Source: Actinomycetota bacterium
GTDB lineage: Bacteria; Actinomycetota; Actinomycetes; Nanopelagicales; Nanopelagicaceae
Direction: 5' to 3'
Length of the DNA stretch: 64,000 bases
Assembly (NCBI GenBank): GCA_016870975.1
Contig: VGAE01000002.1
Span: 82,554 to 146,553 of the forward strand
Program-made: the position numbers and the translations under genes
The notes under the pieces: generated by a model
The model's input: the letters and a program-made list of their open reading frames with translations, nothing else
Told to the model about the DNA's origin: nothing
The model's database searches: none
Shown here: positions 17,328-26,416 of the stretch, piece after piece
Layout: each line of letters opens with the position of its first letter
Position numbering within the stretch: the first letter of the stretch is position 1

Positions 17328-18260
17328 ATCTTGTCTTAGTTCGGGAGGAAGCGCGAATAAAAGGCTCTCTTCCATCGTAGTAATCTCTTTCACATCGTTA
17401 AAACCTCGCTCTGCTAAGTCACTTAATAGTTCTCTTACCAATAACTCAGGAACTGAAGCGCCACTTGTAACGCCGATAGTTTCGACTCCGTTAAACCACT
17501 CTTCTTTTACCTCACTTGAATAATCGATTAGATATGCCTGTTTTGCCCCATATTCTCTGGCAACTTCAACGAGGCGGACTGAGTTTGATGAATTAGTTGA
17601 ACCCACCACCAAAACTAGATCAGCCTCGGGAGCAATCTGTTTTATAGCAATCTGGCGATTTTGGGTGGCGTAGCAGATGTCATCTGATGGTGGATCTTGA
17701 AGCTGCGGAAAACGTTCCTTTAAGATCGCAACGGTCTCAAGAGTTTCGTCAACGCTAAGTGTTGTTTGGGATAGCCAAGCGACCGGGCGCTTTGGATCGA
17801 TCTCAATCTTCTTGGCATTATCAAGGCCATCTACTAATTTGATGTGCTCCGGCGCTTCGCCGGCGGTTCCCTCCACCTCTTCATGGCCATCATGACCGAT
17901 AAGAAGTATCTGAAGATCCTCCGCTGCAAACCGACGCGCTTCCTGGTGAACTTTAGTTACCAAGGGACAGGTCGCATCAATCGTTTTTAGATTTCGATCC
18001 GCTGCCTCTTGGTGGACTTTGGGAGAGACTCCGTGCGCCGAAAAAACAACGCGAGCGCCTTCTGGGACTTGATCGGTCTCATCAACAAAAATTGCACCAC
18101 GCTTTTCAAGTGATTCGACCACGTGCTTGTTATGAACAATCTGTTTGCGTACATATACCGGCGCTCCATACAACTCAAGAGCTTTTTCCACAGTTATGAC
18201 TGCGCGATCTACGCCTGCACAATAACCACGTGGCGCAGCGAGCAGAACTCGTTTTGGCAT
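17307..18260 (-). CDS. ispH: 4-hydroxy-3-methylbut-2-enyl diphosphate reductase
   Basis: Last enzyme of the non-mevalonate isoprenoid pathway, producing IPP and DMAPP; 317 residues, full length. The three [4Fe-4S]-ligand cysteines are present in [23 protein letters not shown] and ICYATQNRQ, and the catalytic Glu lies in [14 protein letters not shown] surroundings plus [11 protein letters not shown]. With ispE (45 kb) and uppS (23.5 kb) it places MEP-pathway and undecaprenyl synthesis in this genome. It is divergent from xseA, sharing a 34-base intergenic region. Confidence 0.97.
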   Translation of the reverse strand: MPKRVLLAAPRGYCAGVDRAVITVEKALELYGAPVYVRKQIVHNKHVVESLEKRGAIFVDETDQVPEGARVVFSAHGVSPKVHQEAADRNLKTIDATCPLVTKVHQEARRFAAEDLQILLIGHDGHEEVEGTAGEAPEHIKLVDGLDNAKKIEIDPKRPVAWLSQTTLSVDETLETVAILKERFPQLQDPPSDDICYATQNRQIAIKQIAPEADLVLVVGSTNSSNSVRLVEVAREYGAKQAYLIDYSSEVKEEWFNGVETIGVTSGASVPELLVRELLSDLAERGFNDVKEITTMEESLLFALPPELRQDLRAAGK

Positions 18261-18282
18261 AGGCGCATCCTATCGGCGCCAT

Positions 18283-18288
18283 TACTAT
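18283..18288 (+). promoter_or_regulatory. -10 box of a probable leaderless xseA promoter
   Basis: TACTAT ends six bases before the GTG start at 18295; no Shine-Dalgarno is present. Confidence 0.42.
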
Positions 18289-18294
18289 CGTGTC

Positions 18295-19458
18295 GTGCTA
18301 GAGACCTCAGCAGAAAAACCAGTTCCGGTGAGAGTTGTCTCAGAAGCAATCAGTGATTATATAAATCGTCTTGGACAGATCTGGGTTGAGGGCGAGATAG
18401 CACAGCTCAATGATCGCGCTGGCTCTGGAATGGTCTATATGAGATTAAGAGACTCCAGCGTTGATATGTATTTAGAAGTTATCTGCCCGAGATCAGTATT
18501 TAAATCAATTGCACCGTTGACTGAAAACGCTCGAGTGGTAATCAATTCGAAAGTAAATTTCTATACTACTACCGGGCGACTCTCTTTAAATGCCCAGGAA
18601 ATCCGCCAAGTTGGAGTGGGCGAATTACTAGCCAGGTTAGAGGCGTTAAAGAAACTGTTGGCAGCTGAAGGACTTTTTGCAGCTGAACGAAAGAAACCAC
18701 TGCCATTCTTGCCACGGAAAATTGGCTTAATATGCGGACGCGGCAGCGCTGCTGAGAAAGATGTAAAAGAGAATGCCAAGAGACGTTGGCCATCGGTTCA
18801 ATTTGAAACTAGAGAAGTTGCGGTGCAAGGAGCCGATGCCGTAATTCAAGTATCTGCAGCTCTCAAGGAGCTTGATGCGAGCCCAGATGTCGATGTCATA
18901 ATCATTACTCGCGGCGGCGGATCATTTGAAGATTTGTTGCCCTTTTCAGATGAAGGACTAGTAAGGCTTGCAGCAAATTGCACGAAGCCAATTGTCAGCG
19001 CAATTGGCCACGAACAAGACACGCCCTTGCTGGATCTTGTCGCCGATCTTCGAGCCTCTACTCCAACTGATGCGGCTAGGCGAGTCGTGCCTGATATCAA
19101 AGAAGAGCTCGAGAGGATTCGCCAATTAAGGAATCGAGCTGATCAAAAGATTAATGATCGAGTAATTCTTGAAATGACCAAAGTGGTGAATTTGATGCAA
19201 CGCTCTTTTGCCAGCATCAACTCTCGCATTATGAGAGCAAGCGATGAGCTAAACCATATGCTCAACCAGGTTCGCGCGCTCTCGCCACAAGCCACTTTGG
19301 ATCGCGGATATGCTGTGGTTCAGAAGAGTGATGGCTCAATTGTGAGAACCCCGACAGCATTAGCAAAAGGCGAGGCGCTGCGACTAAGACTTGCCGAAGG
19401 TGTGGCTCTGGCGACAGCAACCGGAGAATCTGAGCTTGATCGAATCAGAGGTGAGTAG
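18295..19458 (+). CDS. xseA: exodeoxyribonuclease VII large subunit
   Basis: Catalytic subunit (387 residues) of the single-strand-specific exonuclease VII used in mismatch and damage repair. The N-terminal OB-fold carries GQIWVEGEIAQLN; the catalytic core has GLICGRGSAAEKDV, VIIITRGGGSFEDLLPFSDE and AIGHEQDTPLLDLVADLRAS. The C-terminal coiled coil is shorter than in E. coli but usual for actinobacteria. It is followed nine bases later by xseB. Confidence 0.96.
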   Translation: MLETSAEKPVPVRVVSEAISDYINRLGQIWVEGEIAQLNDRAGSGMVYMRLRDSSVDMYLEVICPRSVFKSIAPLTENARVVINSKVNFYTTTGRLSLNAQEIRQVGVGELLARLEALKKLLAAEGLFAAERKKPLPFLPRKIGLICGRGSAAEKDVKENAKRRWPSVQFETREVAVQGADAVIQVSAALKELDASPDVDVIIITRGGGSFEDLLPFSDEGLVRLAANCTKPIVSAIGHEQDTPLLDLVADLRASTPTDAARRVVPDIKEELERIRQLRNRADQKINDRVILEMTKVVNLMQRSFASINSRIMRASDELNHMLNQVRALSPQATLDRGYAVVQKSDGSIVRTPTALAKGEALRLRLAEGVALATATGESELDRIRGE

Positions 19459-19467
19459 ATTACGAAT

Positions 19468-19662
19468 ATGGCGAAGTTGAGCTATGAAGTGGCGAGAGAT
19501 GAGTTGGCAAAAGTTGTCTCCGCTTTGGAGTCGGGCGGTCTGGGCCTTGAGGAATCGCTAAAACTTTGGGAACGTGGCGAAGAACTGGCCAACATCTGCC
19601 AAGAGTGGCTCGATAGTGCGCGTGCTAAATTAGAGGCTGCAAAACAGGTATCTGATGAGTGA
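19468..19662 (+). CDS. xseB: exodeoxyribonuclease VII small subunit
   Basis: A 64-residue partner of XseA; helical, with the typical [20 protein letters not shown] and [14 protein letters not shown] segments. Several copies bind one large subunit in ExoVII. Its last eight bases overlap the start of the fumarase gene, coupling the two. Confidence 0.95.
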   Translation: MAKLSYEVARDELAKVVSALESGGLGLEESLKLWERGEELANICQEWLDSARAKLEAAKQVSDE

Positions 19663-21307
19663 ATTTATATACGAAGATCTACTTCCGATAGGTCCAGATA
19701 AGACGGAATATCGCAAGATTTCTGGAGACGGGGCCTCTACTTTTACCGCCGATGGCAAGACCTTTGTAAAAGTATCTCCGGAAGCAATTCGTAATCTCAC
19801 TGAGATTGCCATGCACGATATTTCGCATTATTTGCGAGGCGAACATCTCCAGCAATTAGCTAACATTTTAAAAGATCCCGAGAGTTCGCCGAACGATAGA
19901 TTCGTCGCCCTTGATCTTTTGAAGAATGCCAATATTTCAGCTGGCGGAATCCTTCCGATGTGTCAAGACACCGGTACTGCGATTGTTATGGGTAAGAAAG
20001 GCCAATACGTAATTACCAGCGAGCGAGATGAATCCACAATTTCACGAGGTATTTTTGATGCTTTTACTAAACTAAACCTTCGCTACTCACAATTAGCTCC
20101 AGTAACTATGTGGGAAGAAAAGAACACCGGAAATAATCTTCCAGCACAGGTTGAAATCTATTCTGATTATGAGAAGAGCGATGAATATAGTTTCTTGTTT
20201 ATCGCTAAAGGTGGAGGTAGCGCCAATAAATCTTTCCTCTATCAAGAGACAAAAGCCATCTTAAATCCAAAAACTTTCCTAACTTGGCTCGAGGATAAAC
20301 TCCGCTCACTTGGTACCGCTGCTTGTCCCCCGTATCACTTAGCAATTGTGATTGGTGGAACGAGCGCCGAGTTCACTGCAAAAGTTGGCAAACTTGCCTC
20401 GACAAAGTACTTGGACTCGCTTCCAACAACCGGAGATGCCAAGACTGGACGCGCCTTCCGCGACCCAGAGATGGAGCGGGCCGTCTTTGAGCTCACTCAA
20501 AAACTAGGAATCGGTGCCCAATTTGGCGGAAAGTATTTCTGTCATGATGTTCGGGTAATTCGATTGCCGCGACATGGCGCATCGCTTCCAATTTCAATTG
20601 CCGTCTCCTGCTCTGCAGATCGACAAGCAAAAGCAAAAATTACAAAAGAAGGCGTATTTATTGAGAAATTAGAGACGGATCCGGCTCACTATCTTCCTGA
20701 AACTACTGATGATCATTTAGATGATGAAGTAGTACGAATAGATTTAAATCGCCCAATGCCAGAGACAACCGAGAAATTGAGCAAGTATCCGGTTAAAACT
20801 CGGTTATCGTTAAATGGAACTATGGTTGTAGCGCGCGATTTAGCTCACGCCAAGTTGAAAGAGTTGGTTGATTCCGGTAAGCCATTACCTGAATATTTTA
20901 AGAAGTATCCAGTTTATTACGCCGGTCCCGCTAAGACCCCGGCTGGCTTTGCCTCCGGTTCGTTCGGACCTACTACCGCAGGTCGAATGGACTCTTATGT
21001 TGAACAATTCCAAGCTCTTGGTGGATCATTAATTATGTTGGCAAAAGGAAATAGATCGCAACAAGTTACTGACTCTTGCAAGAAATATGGCGGCTTTTAC
21101 CTGGGTTCAGTTGGTGGACCTGCGGCGCGACTAGCTCAAGATTGTATTAAGAAAGTAGAGGTACTTGATTACGAGGAGCTTGGTATGGAAGCGATTTGGC
21201 GAATTGAAGTTGTAGATTTTCCGGCTTTTATCGTGGTTGACGATAAAGGAAATGATTTCTTCGCCGAAACTACACGTCCATTAACAATTGGAAGTAGACC
21301 AAGCTAA
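19655..21307 (+). CDS. fumA: class I (iron-sulfur) fumarate hydratase
   Basis: TCA-cycle enzyme converting fumarate to malate; 550 residues, combining alpha and beta parts in one chain. Cluster-ligand region [19 protein letters not shown] near residue 107 and Cys in [15 protein letters not shown] and [18 protein letters not shown] are present. The C-terminal part contains [20 protein letters not shown]. Class I fumarases are oxygen-sensitive; many actinobacteria also have the class II FumC, which is not in this window. Converges with the transglycosylase-like gene. Confidence 0.95.
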   Translation: MSEFIYEDLLPIGPDKTEYRKISGDGASTFTADGKTFVKVSPEAIRNLTEIAMHDISHYLRGEHLQQLANILKDPESSPNDRFVALDLLKNANISAGGILPMCQDTGTAIVMGKKGQYVITSERDESTISRGIFDAFTKLNLRYSQLAPVTMWEEKNTGNNLPAQVEIYSDYEKSDEYSFLFIAKGGGSANKSFLYQETKAILNPKTFLTWLEDKLRSLGTAACPPYHLAIVIGGTSAEFTAKVGKLASTKYLDSLPTTGDAKTGRAFRDPEMERAVFELTQKLGIGAQFGGKYFCHDVRVIRLPRHGASLPISIAVSCSADRQAKAKITKEGVFIEKLETDPAHYLPETTDDHLDDEVVRIDLNRPMPETTEKLSKYPVKTRLSLNGTMVVARDLAHAKLKELVDSGKPLPEYFKKYPVYYAGPAKTPAGFASGSFGPTTAGRMDSYVEQFQALGGSLIMLAKGNRSQQVTDSCKKYGGFYLGSVGGPAARLAQDCIKKVEVLDYEELGMEAIWRIEVVDFPAFIVVDDKGNDFFAETTRPLTIGSRPS

Positions 21308-21315
21308 ATCTTGAA

Positions 21316-21867
21316 TTAGTAGTATCGCGAGCGTTTAAATTTGGCGAGCGCTCGGCATGGCGTCTCATATCGAATACTGATGTATCGCAATCCCCACTCA
21401 ATCTGGGTGATGGGATTACTTCGCCAATCAGAGCTAATGATCTCCATCCGAGTAGCCGGTAGCGCTTGTGGAATTCCATGAGCGCCAGTAATTGGATTTC
21501 TAGCACGGTAATTCCAATGGCTCTCTCTAGTCCAGAGAGTATTTAGACAGGAATACTGGTAGCTGCCCCAACCATAGTTCTCTTTCGCCAACTCTTTACC
21601 GACAGCCCTGGCCCCTTTTGGTTTTCGAGCTGCTTCAACCTTTGCAACCACCACTGAGACCATTGCCATCTCCATTGAGTCGACTGATGAGGCCTCGCTC
21701 ATCTCAAGCAGGGTCGACCAGGTCGGTTCAGAGTCTCCGGGTGGAGAGACCTTTAGACGCGCATCAGGAAGATCTAGAGCGACCTGGGCCGGCTGCGCAT
21801 GGGCGCTATTGACCGTGGTGAAGAGAATGGCAGCAGCCATCAGAGGCGCTAGTGCCTCTCGCTTCAT
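21316..21867 (-). CDS. secreted transglycosylase-like protein
   Basis: 183 residues with a Sec signal peptide (KREALAPLMAAAILFTTVNS, cleavage probably after AHA). The C-terminal domain contains YSCLNTLWTRESHWNYRARN, then GAHGIPQALPATRM and ITQIEWGLRYISIRY. This is the lysozyme-like actinobacterial domain with the presumed catalytic Glu in TRESHW. It probably acts on peptidoglycan outside the membrane. The ATG at 21867 is chosen over the longer frame because GGGAGGG lies six bases upstream and the signal peptide begins there. Its leader forms a strong hairpin, annotated separately. Confidence 0.85.
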   Translation of the reverse strand: MKREALAPLMAAAILFTTVNSAHAQPAQVALDLPDARLKVSPPGDSEPTWSTLLEMSEASSVDSMEMAMVSVVVAKVEAARKPKGARAVGKELAKENYGWGSYQYSCLNTLWTRESHWNYRARNPITGAHGIPQALPATRMEIISSDWRSNPITQIEWGLRYISIRYETPCRALAKFKRSRYY

Positions 21868-21888
21868 AAACCCTCCCTCGCTCCGCCC

Positions 21889-21923
21889 ATGGTCAAAGCC
21901 CGCTCTTTCGAGCGTTTGACCAT
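21889..21923 (-). promoter_or_regulatory. strong hairpin in the leader of the transglycosylase-like gene
   Basis: On the minus strand ATGGTCAAA pairs with TTTGACCAT (9 bp) around an inner stem CGCTC/GAGCG closed by a GAAA tetraloop, with a 3-base bulge GGC. It ends eight bases before the GGGAGGG ribosome-binding site. No T-run follows, so it is more likely a translational or RNA-stability element than a terminator. A ligand cannot be named. Confidence 0.6.
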
Positions 21924-22091
21924 CGGGGATGACCGTTAGGCTGACAAAGGAGCAGAGCAGTTGCAAATCTAAATAGGCGCGTGGCGAGAAAAAGAGAAAT
22001 CTCTCAGTAATTGTGGATAAGAAAAGCCCTGTTCATCAACGGGAATGTCCGAAAAATACCTTTTAATGCTTTTACCTGTTTGGAGGGCTCT

Positions 22092-23417
22092 CTAGGCAAA
22101 GAGTTGAATCGGGTCCTCCAACATCTCAGTCACTAGAGCTGCGATCTGGGAGCGCTCAGAGCGGGTCAAGGTCACATGGGCAAAGAGGGGATGGCCTTTA
22201 AGAGATTCGATGACAGCTACCACTCCATCGTGGCGACCGACGCGCAAGTTATCTCGCTGGGCAACATCATGGGTTAGAACTACCCGTGAACCCTGGCCGA
22301 TACGAGATAAAACAGTCAGTAGTACTCCTCGCTCTAGAGATTGGGCTTCATCCACTATGACGAAGGAGTCATGGAGCGAGCGTCCACGGATATGAGTGAG
22401 TGGAAGTACTTCGATCAGACCGCGATCCATAATCTCTTCAATTACTTGATTAGAAACTAGAACGCCCAAAGTATCGAATACTGCTTGAGCCCAAGGAGAC
22501 ATCTTCTCGCCCTCGGTTCCAGGTAAATAGCCAAGTTCTTGCCCGCCTACGGGATAGAGCGGACGGAAAATTATAACTTTCTTATGTAAGCCCCGTTCCA
22601 TAACCGCCTCTAGTCCGGCGCAGAGCGCTAGCGCTGATTTACCAGTTCCGGCGCGGCCACCGAGTGAAATAATTCCGATCTCATGATCTAGAAGTAGATC
22701 AAGAGCTACCCGTTGTTCGGCCGATCTTCCATGGATTCCAAATGCACTTCGGTCACCGCGAATTAAGAGTAAAGATTTATCGGCGGTCACTCGAGCGAGC
22801 GCACTTCCTTTTTCAGAGTGGAGAACTACTCCGGTATGACAAGGCAGATTCTCTGCCAATGGATCGCTAACACGTGCGCCGGCATAAAGCGCATCAATCA
22901 ATTTACTTCCAACGCTCTCCTCCACCATTCCAGTCCAACCGCTATTAGGGACTAGCTCAGCGCGATACTCCTCAGCATCAATTCCAACAGAAGATGCTTT
23001 TACCCGCAGCGGTAAATCTTTGGTGACGAGAACAACGTGCTTACCTTCGCTAACTAAATTTCTAGCAATCGCAAGAATTCGAGAATCATTTGTGCCATCG
23101 CGAAGAAATCCCAATGGTAGTGAAGTAGTGTCGGTATGGTTTAACTCAACCGAGAGTAAGCCACCCGCTGCATTAATTTGCACTGGTTTATCAAGGCGTC
23201 CATGGGCAACTCGGAGATCATCAAGAGTTCGCAGCGCAGCTCGAGCAAAATATCCCAGCTCTGGATGGGCACGCTTGCTCTCGAGTTCGCCAATAACAGC
23301 AATTGGAATGATGGTTTCATGTTCTACGAAGCGAAAAATTGCGGTGGGGTCGGCTAGAAGGACACTCGTATCTAAGACGTAAGTCTTTATCTCACCGCTG
23401 GAGCTCTTACGGGCCAA
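22092..23417 (-). CDS. phoH2: PIN-domain plus PhoH ATPase (YlaK/PhoH2-type RNA helicase-nuclease)
   Basis: 441 residues. The N-terminal PIN nuclease domain carries the acidic residues in [21 protein letters not shown] and [14 protein letters not shown]. The PhoH ATPase domain begins near residue 240, with Walker [16 protein letters not shown] and Walker [15 protein letters not shown]-PhoH proteins (PhoH2 in mycobacteria) unwind and cleave RNA. The TTG start at 23417 is preceded by AGGA. It lies downstream of uppS on the same strand, after a gap of about 130 bases with no clear terminator. Confidence 0.92.
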   Translation of the reverse strand: MARKSSSGEIKTYVLDTSVLLADPTAIFRFVEHETIIPIAVIGELESKRAHPELGYFARAALRTLDDLRVAHGRLDKPVQINAAGGLLSVELNHTDTTSLPLGFLRDGTNDSRILAIARNLVSEGKHVVLVTKDLPLRVKASSVGIDAEEYRAELVPNSGWTGMVEESVGSKLIDALYAGARVSDPLAENLPCHTGVVLHSEKGSALARVTADKSLLLIRGDRSAFGIHGRSAEQRVALDLLLDHEIGIISLGGRAGTGKSALALCAGLEAVMERGLHKKVIIFRPLYPVGGQELGYLPGTEGEKMSPWAQAVFDTLGVLVSNQVIEEIMDRGLIEVLPLTHIRGRSLHDSFVIVDEAQSLERGVLLTVLSRIGQGSRVVLTHDVAQRDNLRVGRHDGVVAVIESLKGHPLFAHVTLTRSERSQIAALVTEMLEDPIQLFA

Positions 23418-23551
23418 TTGCTTCCTTTTACTTATTCTGTTGTCTAGTTACTAAAAATTGGGCGGTTTGCCTAATTTGTGGGAGAGGATAAAAGGTAGAT
23501 CCTCGCCCGAGCACTTTTCAGGCGACACGCTCAAGTAGAGGTTGAGGTTTT

Positions 23552-24343
23552 TTAGCGACCTAACCTTCGCACTCTCTGGGCATAAGAACGGAGCGCTCTT
23601 AAGAAATCTACTTTTCGAAAATCAGGCCAGTAAGCCTCACAGAAATAAAACTCAGATTGATGGCTCTGCCAGAGAAGAAAACCGCTAAGTCGCTGCTCGC
23701 CCGAAGTTCGAATCACCAATTCGGGATCGGGTTGTCCCGCGGTGTAAATATAGCGACCGATCACTTCAGCAGATATCTCTCGCTTAATCTCATCCAGAGA
23801 TTTCCCTTTGGCGCCCTCCTCATCTAGAAAACGCTTTACCGCATCAACAATCTCCAATCGACCACCGTAGGCGACTGCTACATTTACCGTTATGCCATCA
23901 ATTCCGGAAGTTCGCTTCTCCACTTGGCGAAGTTGATTTTGCAGATCACTTGGTAAGGCTTCGAAAGATCCCATGGGATGAATCTGCCACCTTCTCGTAC
24001 TCTGTAATTTGGCGACCGTTTCCGTGATTATTCGATAGAGCGAGGCAAGTTCTTCTGGATCTCGATTTAAGTTATCGCTCGAAAGTAACCAGAGCGTGAC
24101 AACCCTAATCTCCGTCTCTTCACACCAATTGAGTAGTTCAAGGATTTTTTCAGCGCCCGCTTGGTGGCCTCGTTGAGATGAGGTATCTCCTGTTGGTGAA
24201 GGATTCTCCCTAGACCAACGGCGATTTCCATCAAGTATTAAGGCGATATGTTCTGGGGTATTCGCTAGATCTAGATTCGCTAGAAGGCGACGTTCATAAA
24301 TTGGATAAAGCGTGGATTTCACTAGAGATTTTAGCTTTGACAT
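23552..24343 (-). CDS. uppS: cis-prenyltransferase (undecaprenyl / polyprenyl diphosphate synthase)
   Basis: 263 residues. It extends isoprenyl diphosphates with IPP to make the lipid carrier for cell-wall synthesis. The catalytic Asp and pyrophosphate-binding motif are HIALILDGNRRWS; later motifs TLWLLSSDNLNR, VNVAVAYGGRLEIVDAV and DPELVIRTSGEQRLSGFLLW are intact. The frame opens upstream, but the ATG at 24343 is chosen because it is one base after the stop of the DUF3817 gene and matches homologue starts. Confidence 0.95.
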   Translation of the reverse strand: MSKLKSLVKSTLYPIYERRLLANLDLANTPEHIALILDGNRRWSRENPSPTGDTSSQRGHQAGAEKILELLNWCEETEIRVVTLWLLSSDNLNRDPEELASLYRIITETVAKLQSTRRWQIHPMGSFEALPSDLQNQLRQVEKRTSGIDGITVNVAVAYGGRLEIVDAVKRFLDEEGAKGKSLDEIKREISAEVIGRYIYTAGQPDPELVIRTSGEQRLSGFLLWQSHQSEFYFCEAYWPDFRKVDFLRALRSYAQRVRRLGR

Positions 24344-24344
24344 C

Positions 24345-24647
24345 TCACTGGTAATTTCTAGCAACTCTCCGCTCTGCAATAAAAGATAAAATTGGCAAAG
24401 TTCCCGCAAGAATTAGGGCAATCATCTGGCGAACGGTAAATCTAGCCTTCGCTGCAAAATGGATTGCAGTTAGAACATAAAAAGCATAGATATAGCCATG
24501 CACAAATGGGATCCACTTAACTTTCTCAGCTAGCTCTGGAGCGTCTAAAAGATAAACCACAGGTAGCTCCACAAACCAGAGCAAGAGCGACATGACGCCA
24601 GCCAGAAGCGCCATTACTCGAAAACGGATAACTACGCCGCGTTTCAA
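24345..24647 (-). CDS. DUF3817 small integral membrane protein
   Basis: 100 residues with about three membrane segments (VMALLAGVMSLLLWFVEL, GYIYAFYVLTAIHFAA, MIALILAGTLPILSFI), matching the DUF3817 family, whose function is not established. The TTG at 24647 overlaps the SURF1 stop, and GGGAGAG precedes it, so the longer frame running inside SURF1 is rejected. The place between SURF1 and uppS suggests a link with envelope or respiratory-chain assembly, by inference only. Confidence 0.82.
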   Translation of the reverse strand: MKRGVVIRFRVMALLAGVMSLLLWFVELPVVYLLDAPELAEKVKWIPFVHGYIYAFYVLTAIHFAAKARFTVRQMIALILAGTLPILSFIAERRVARNYQ

Positions 24648-25360
24648 TTTAGCTCTCCCTTCGTGCGCCGTTCGCGCCCATTTGAATAGAGCAGTAGGAA
24701 AAGTACTACGCCGGCCATAAGCCACCAAATAACGACATAGGCAATGTGCTGCCAATAGTAACCAGGGACAGTGGGTTCAGTGGGATCTGCTGACACTCGA
24801 CTGGATTCAACAATCTGACGTCCATTTCTCTCTTCACTCATCGCAATTACATATCCGTCGTAATAATCGCCCGAGTACTCAGCAAGAAGTAGCGAAGGAT
24901 CTATTCTGCGGAGCTGACCCGAAGACAAAGTTGCCTCCGGTGCACGATCTTCAAATTGTCGATGATAAAGACGTCCCTTAACCGCAATCTCACCACGCGG
25001 AGTTTCAATTAACCCTTCGCCTCGAACGACCAGCAAAACTCCACCACCATCGACCTCCATGAGCGCCACGCTCCATTCGCTGGTTTCAAATTCTTTATTA
25101 ACCGTTTGTTTCGGTGCCAGATATTGCGTTACGTAACTTCCTGAGAACTCTACGATTCGATTGACCGCATCCCCCGATAAGTTAGTGCTCGATGTTGATA
25201 TTTCCGAGAGCGCAATTAATGGCAATTCTTGAAAAGGCTTTTGCAACTCTCTTACTTGAGCGGCGCGATCTAGCTGCCAGAATCCAAGAAAAACAAAAAG
25301 CGTCGCAAAAGCTACAGCAATTATTACGTTAGCAAAAGTTCTACTTCTGCTCATCTTCAA
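24644..25360 (-). CDS. SURF1-family cytochrome oxidase assembly protein
   Basis: 238 residues with the family topology: an N-terminal membrane segment (NVIIAVAFATLFVFLGFWQL) ending in the SURF1 signature FWQLDRAAQ, a large extracytoplasmic domain with GSYVTQYLAPKQTVN, and a C-terminal segment (YVVIWWLMAGVVLFLLLY). SURF1 proteins help insert heme a into aa3-type cytochrome oxidase. The CopD-CtaG fusion at 55-57 kb would supply copper for the same complex. It overlaps both neighbours in a tight four-gene cluster. Confidence 0.9.
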   Translation of the reverse strand: MKMSRSRTFANVIIAVAFATLFVFLGFWQLDRAAQVRELQKPFQELPLIALSEISTSSTNLSGDAVNRIVEFSGSYVTQYLAPKQTVNKEFETSEWSVALMEVDGGGVLLVVRGEGLIETPRGEIAVKGRLYHRQFEDRAPEATLSSGQLRRIDPSLLLAEYSGDYYDGYVIAMSEERNGRQIVESSRVSADPTEPTVPGYYWQHIAYVVIWWLMAGVVLFLLLYSNGRERRTKGELN

Positions 25361-25484
25361 ATCGACGTTGCTCCATCCTTTTATAACGTTTGTAGAAACT
25401 GCGGAAAAGAATTATGGAGGCGAGGGTAAGAAATATCATGGTTAATGAGCCAGCAATACCCTGATCTAAATAGTCCTCACGCAT
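25341..25484 (-). CDS. 47-residue single-pass membrane protein upstream of SURF1
   Basis: The ATG at 25484 opens a 47-codon frame that ends inside the SURF1 start region (20-base overlap). It encodes a short acidic N-terminus, a membrane helix (IAGSLTMIFLTLASIILF, residues 10-27), and a highly charged basic/acidic tail (YKRYKRMEQRRFEDEQK). The pattern of helix then charged tail, plus the overlap with SURF1, supports a real small gene, perhaps an assembly-complex subunit. It overlaps the upstream part of the opposite DUF4307 frame only before that gene's likely start. Confidence 0.6.
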   Translation of the reverse strand: MREDYLDQGIAGSLTMIFLTLASIILFRSFYKRYKRMEQRRFEDEQK

Positions 25485-25498
25485 GCGAGAATCATCCC

Positions 25499-25924
25499 AT
25501 GTCCGATAAAGATTTGTCCGGGGGAAACGAAGAGCTTATGCGGCAACGCTATGGCCGGCGTAACACTCGCAGCTGGCGCTATGTAGCGCTAATCATTTCT
25601 CTCGTCGGAATTCCGTGGCTGATATGGAGCGCTTGGAGCTTTGCAAATCCTCCATTTAAAGCCACAGTCATTAGTTATGAAACGCTCTCTGATGAAAAGA
25701 TAACAATCACATTCACACTCGCTAGACGCGACGAAGCTCAGCCTTTTCTCTGCACTTTACTAGCCGAAGATTTTGACCGAAATGTTGTTGGCGAAATCGA
25801 ATTCCTCGTTAAACCCGGACTCGATAGAAATAGGTTAACAACTGAGATACCCACTCGACTCCGCCCGGTAGCAGCCTCGATACTCTCTTGCAGCGCCGCT
25901 CCGACTGGGCAAGCGGTCGAGTAA
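25499..25924 (+). CDS. DUF4307 membrane protein
   Basis: About 141 residues: a charged N-terminus, one membrane helix (ALIISLVGIPWLIWSAWSF), and an extracytoplasmic beta-rich domain with the motif PFKATVISYETLSDEKITITF. It matches actinobacterial DUF4307, which in many genomes lies between mca and greA; mca is missing here. The ATG at 25499 is preferred to that at 25445 because homologues begin shortly before the helix. It is followed 19 bases later by greA. Confidence 0.82.
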   Translation: MSDKDLSGGNEELMRQRYGRRNTRSWRYVALIISLVGIPWLIWSAWSFANPPFKATVISYETLSDEKITITFTLARRDEAQPFLCTLLAEDFDRNVVGEIEFLVKPGLDRNRLTTEIPTRLRPVAASILSCSAAPTGQAVE

Positions 25925-25943
25925 ATAAGTAATCTTATCCTCT

Positions 25944-26411
25944 ATGTCTAAAACCTGGTTAACTCAAGAAGCCGCCGATCGACTTCAGGCAGAACTCTCT
26001 AAATTAGAAACCACTGGAAGAGTTGAAGTGGTTAAAAAGATTGAAGCAGCTCGCGCCGAAGGTGATTTAAAGGAGAATGGCGGTTATCACGCAGCACGTG
26101 AAGAACAAGGAAAACTCGAAGCACGAATTAGACAATTGAAGGCGCTTCTAGAGAACGCAGAAATTGGAACCCCAGTTGGCGCTAGCGACCAAGTTAATCC
26201 AGGCATGAAGGTGACTGTTGAGATCATGGGTAAAGAGATGCAATTTCTCCTGGGATCAAGAGAGATTGCTAGTGATCTAGATGTTTATAGCGAACAGTCG
26301 CCGCTTGGTACAGCTGTGTTAGGCGCCAAAATTGGTGAGAGCCGAACATATACCGCACCCAATGGTAAATCGATAACCGTAAAAGTCGTTGCCACAGATA
26401 TTTTTGTTTAG
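25944..26411 (+). CDS. greA: transcription elongation factor GreA
   Basis: 155 residues. GreA rescues backtracked RNA polymerase by stimulating transcript cleavage. The N-terminal coiled coil carries the acidic tip (ARAEGDLKENGGYHAAREEQ, residues 35-54), and the C-terminal FKBP-like domain includes SPLGTAVLGAKIGESRTYTA. A -10-like TAATCT ends eight bases before the ATG, suggesting a leaderless transcript. It converges with the ABC permease gene, six bases away. Confidence 0.96.
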   Translation: MSKTWLTQEAADRLQAELSKLETTGRVEVVKKIEAARAEGDLKENGGYHAAREEQGKLEARIRQLKALLENAEIGTPVGASDQVNPGMKVTVEIMGKEMQFLLGSREIASDLDVYSEQSPLGTAVLGAKIGESRTYTAPNGKSITVKVVATDIFV

Positions 26412-26416
26412 CTACT

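Noticed and set aside
21868..22091. Firm call of a c-di-AMP riboswitch
   Set aside because: Only a short GTCAGCCTAAC-like stretch matches; other conserved parts are not recognisable by eye.
23418..23551. Terminator between uppS and phoH
   Set aside because: Only a 5-bp CTCAA/TTGAG stem is found, with no convincing T-run on the minus strand.
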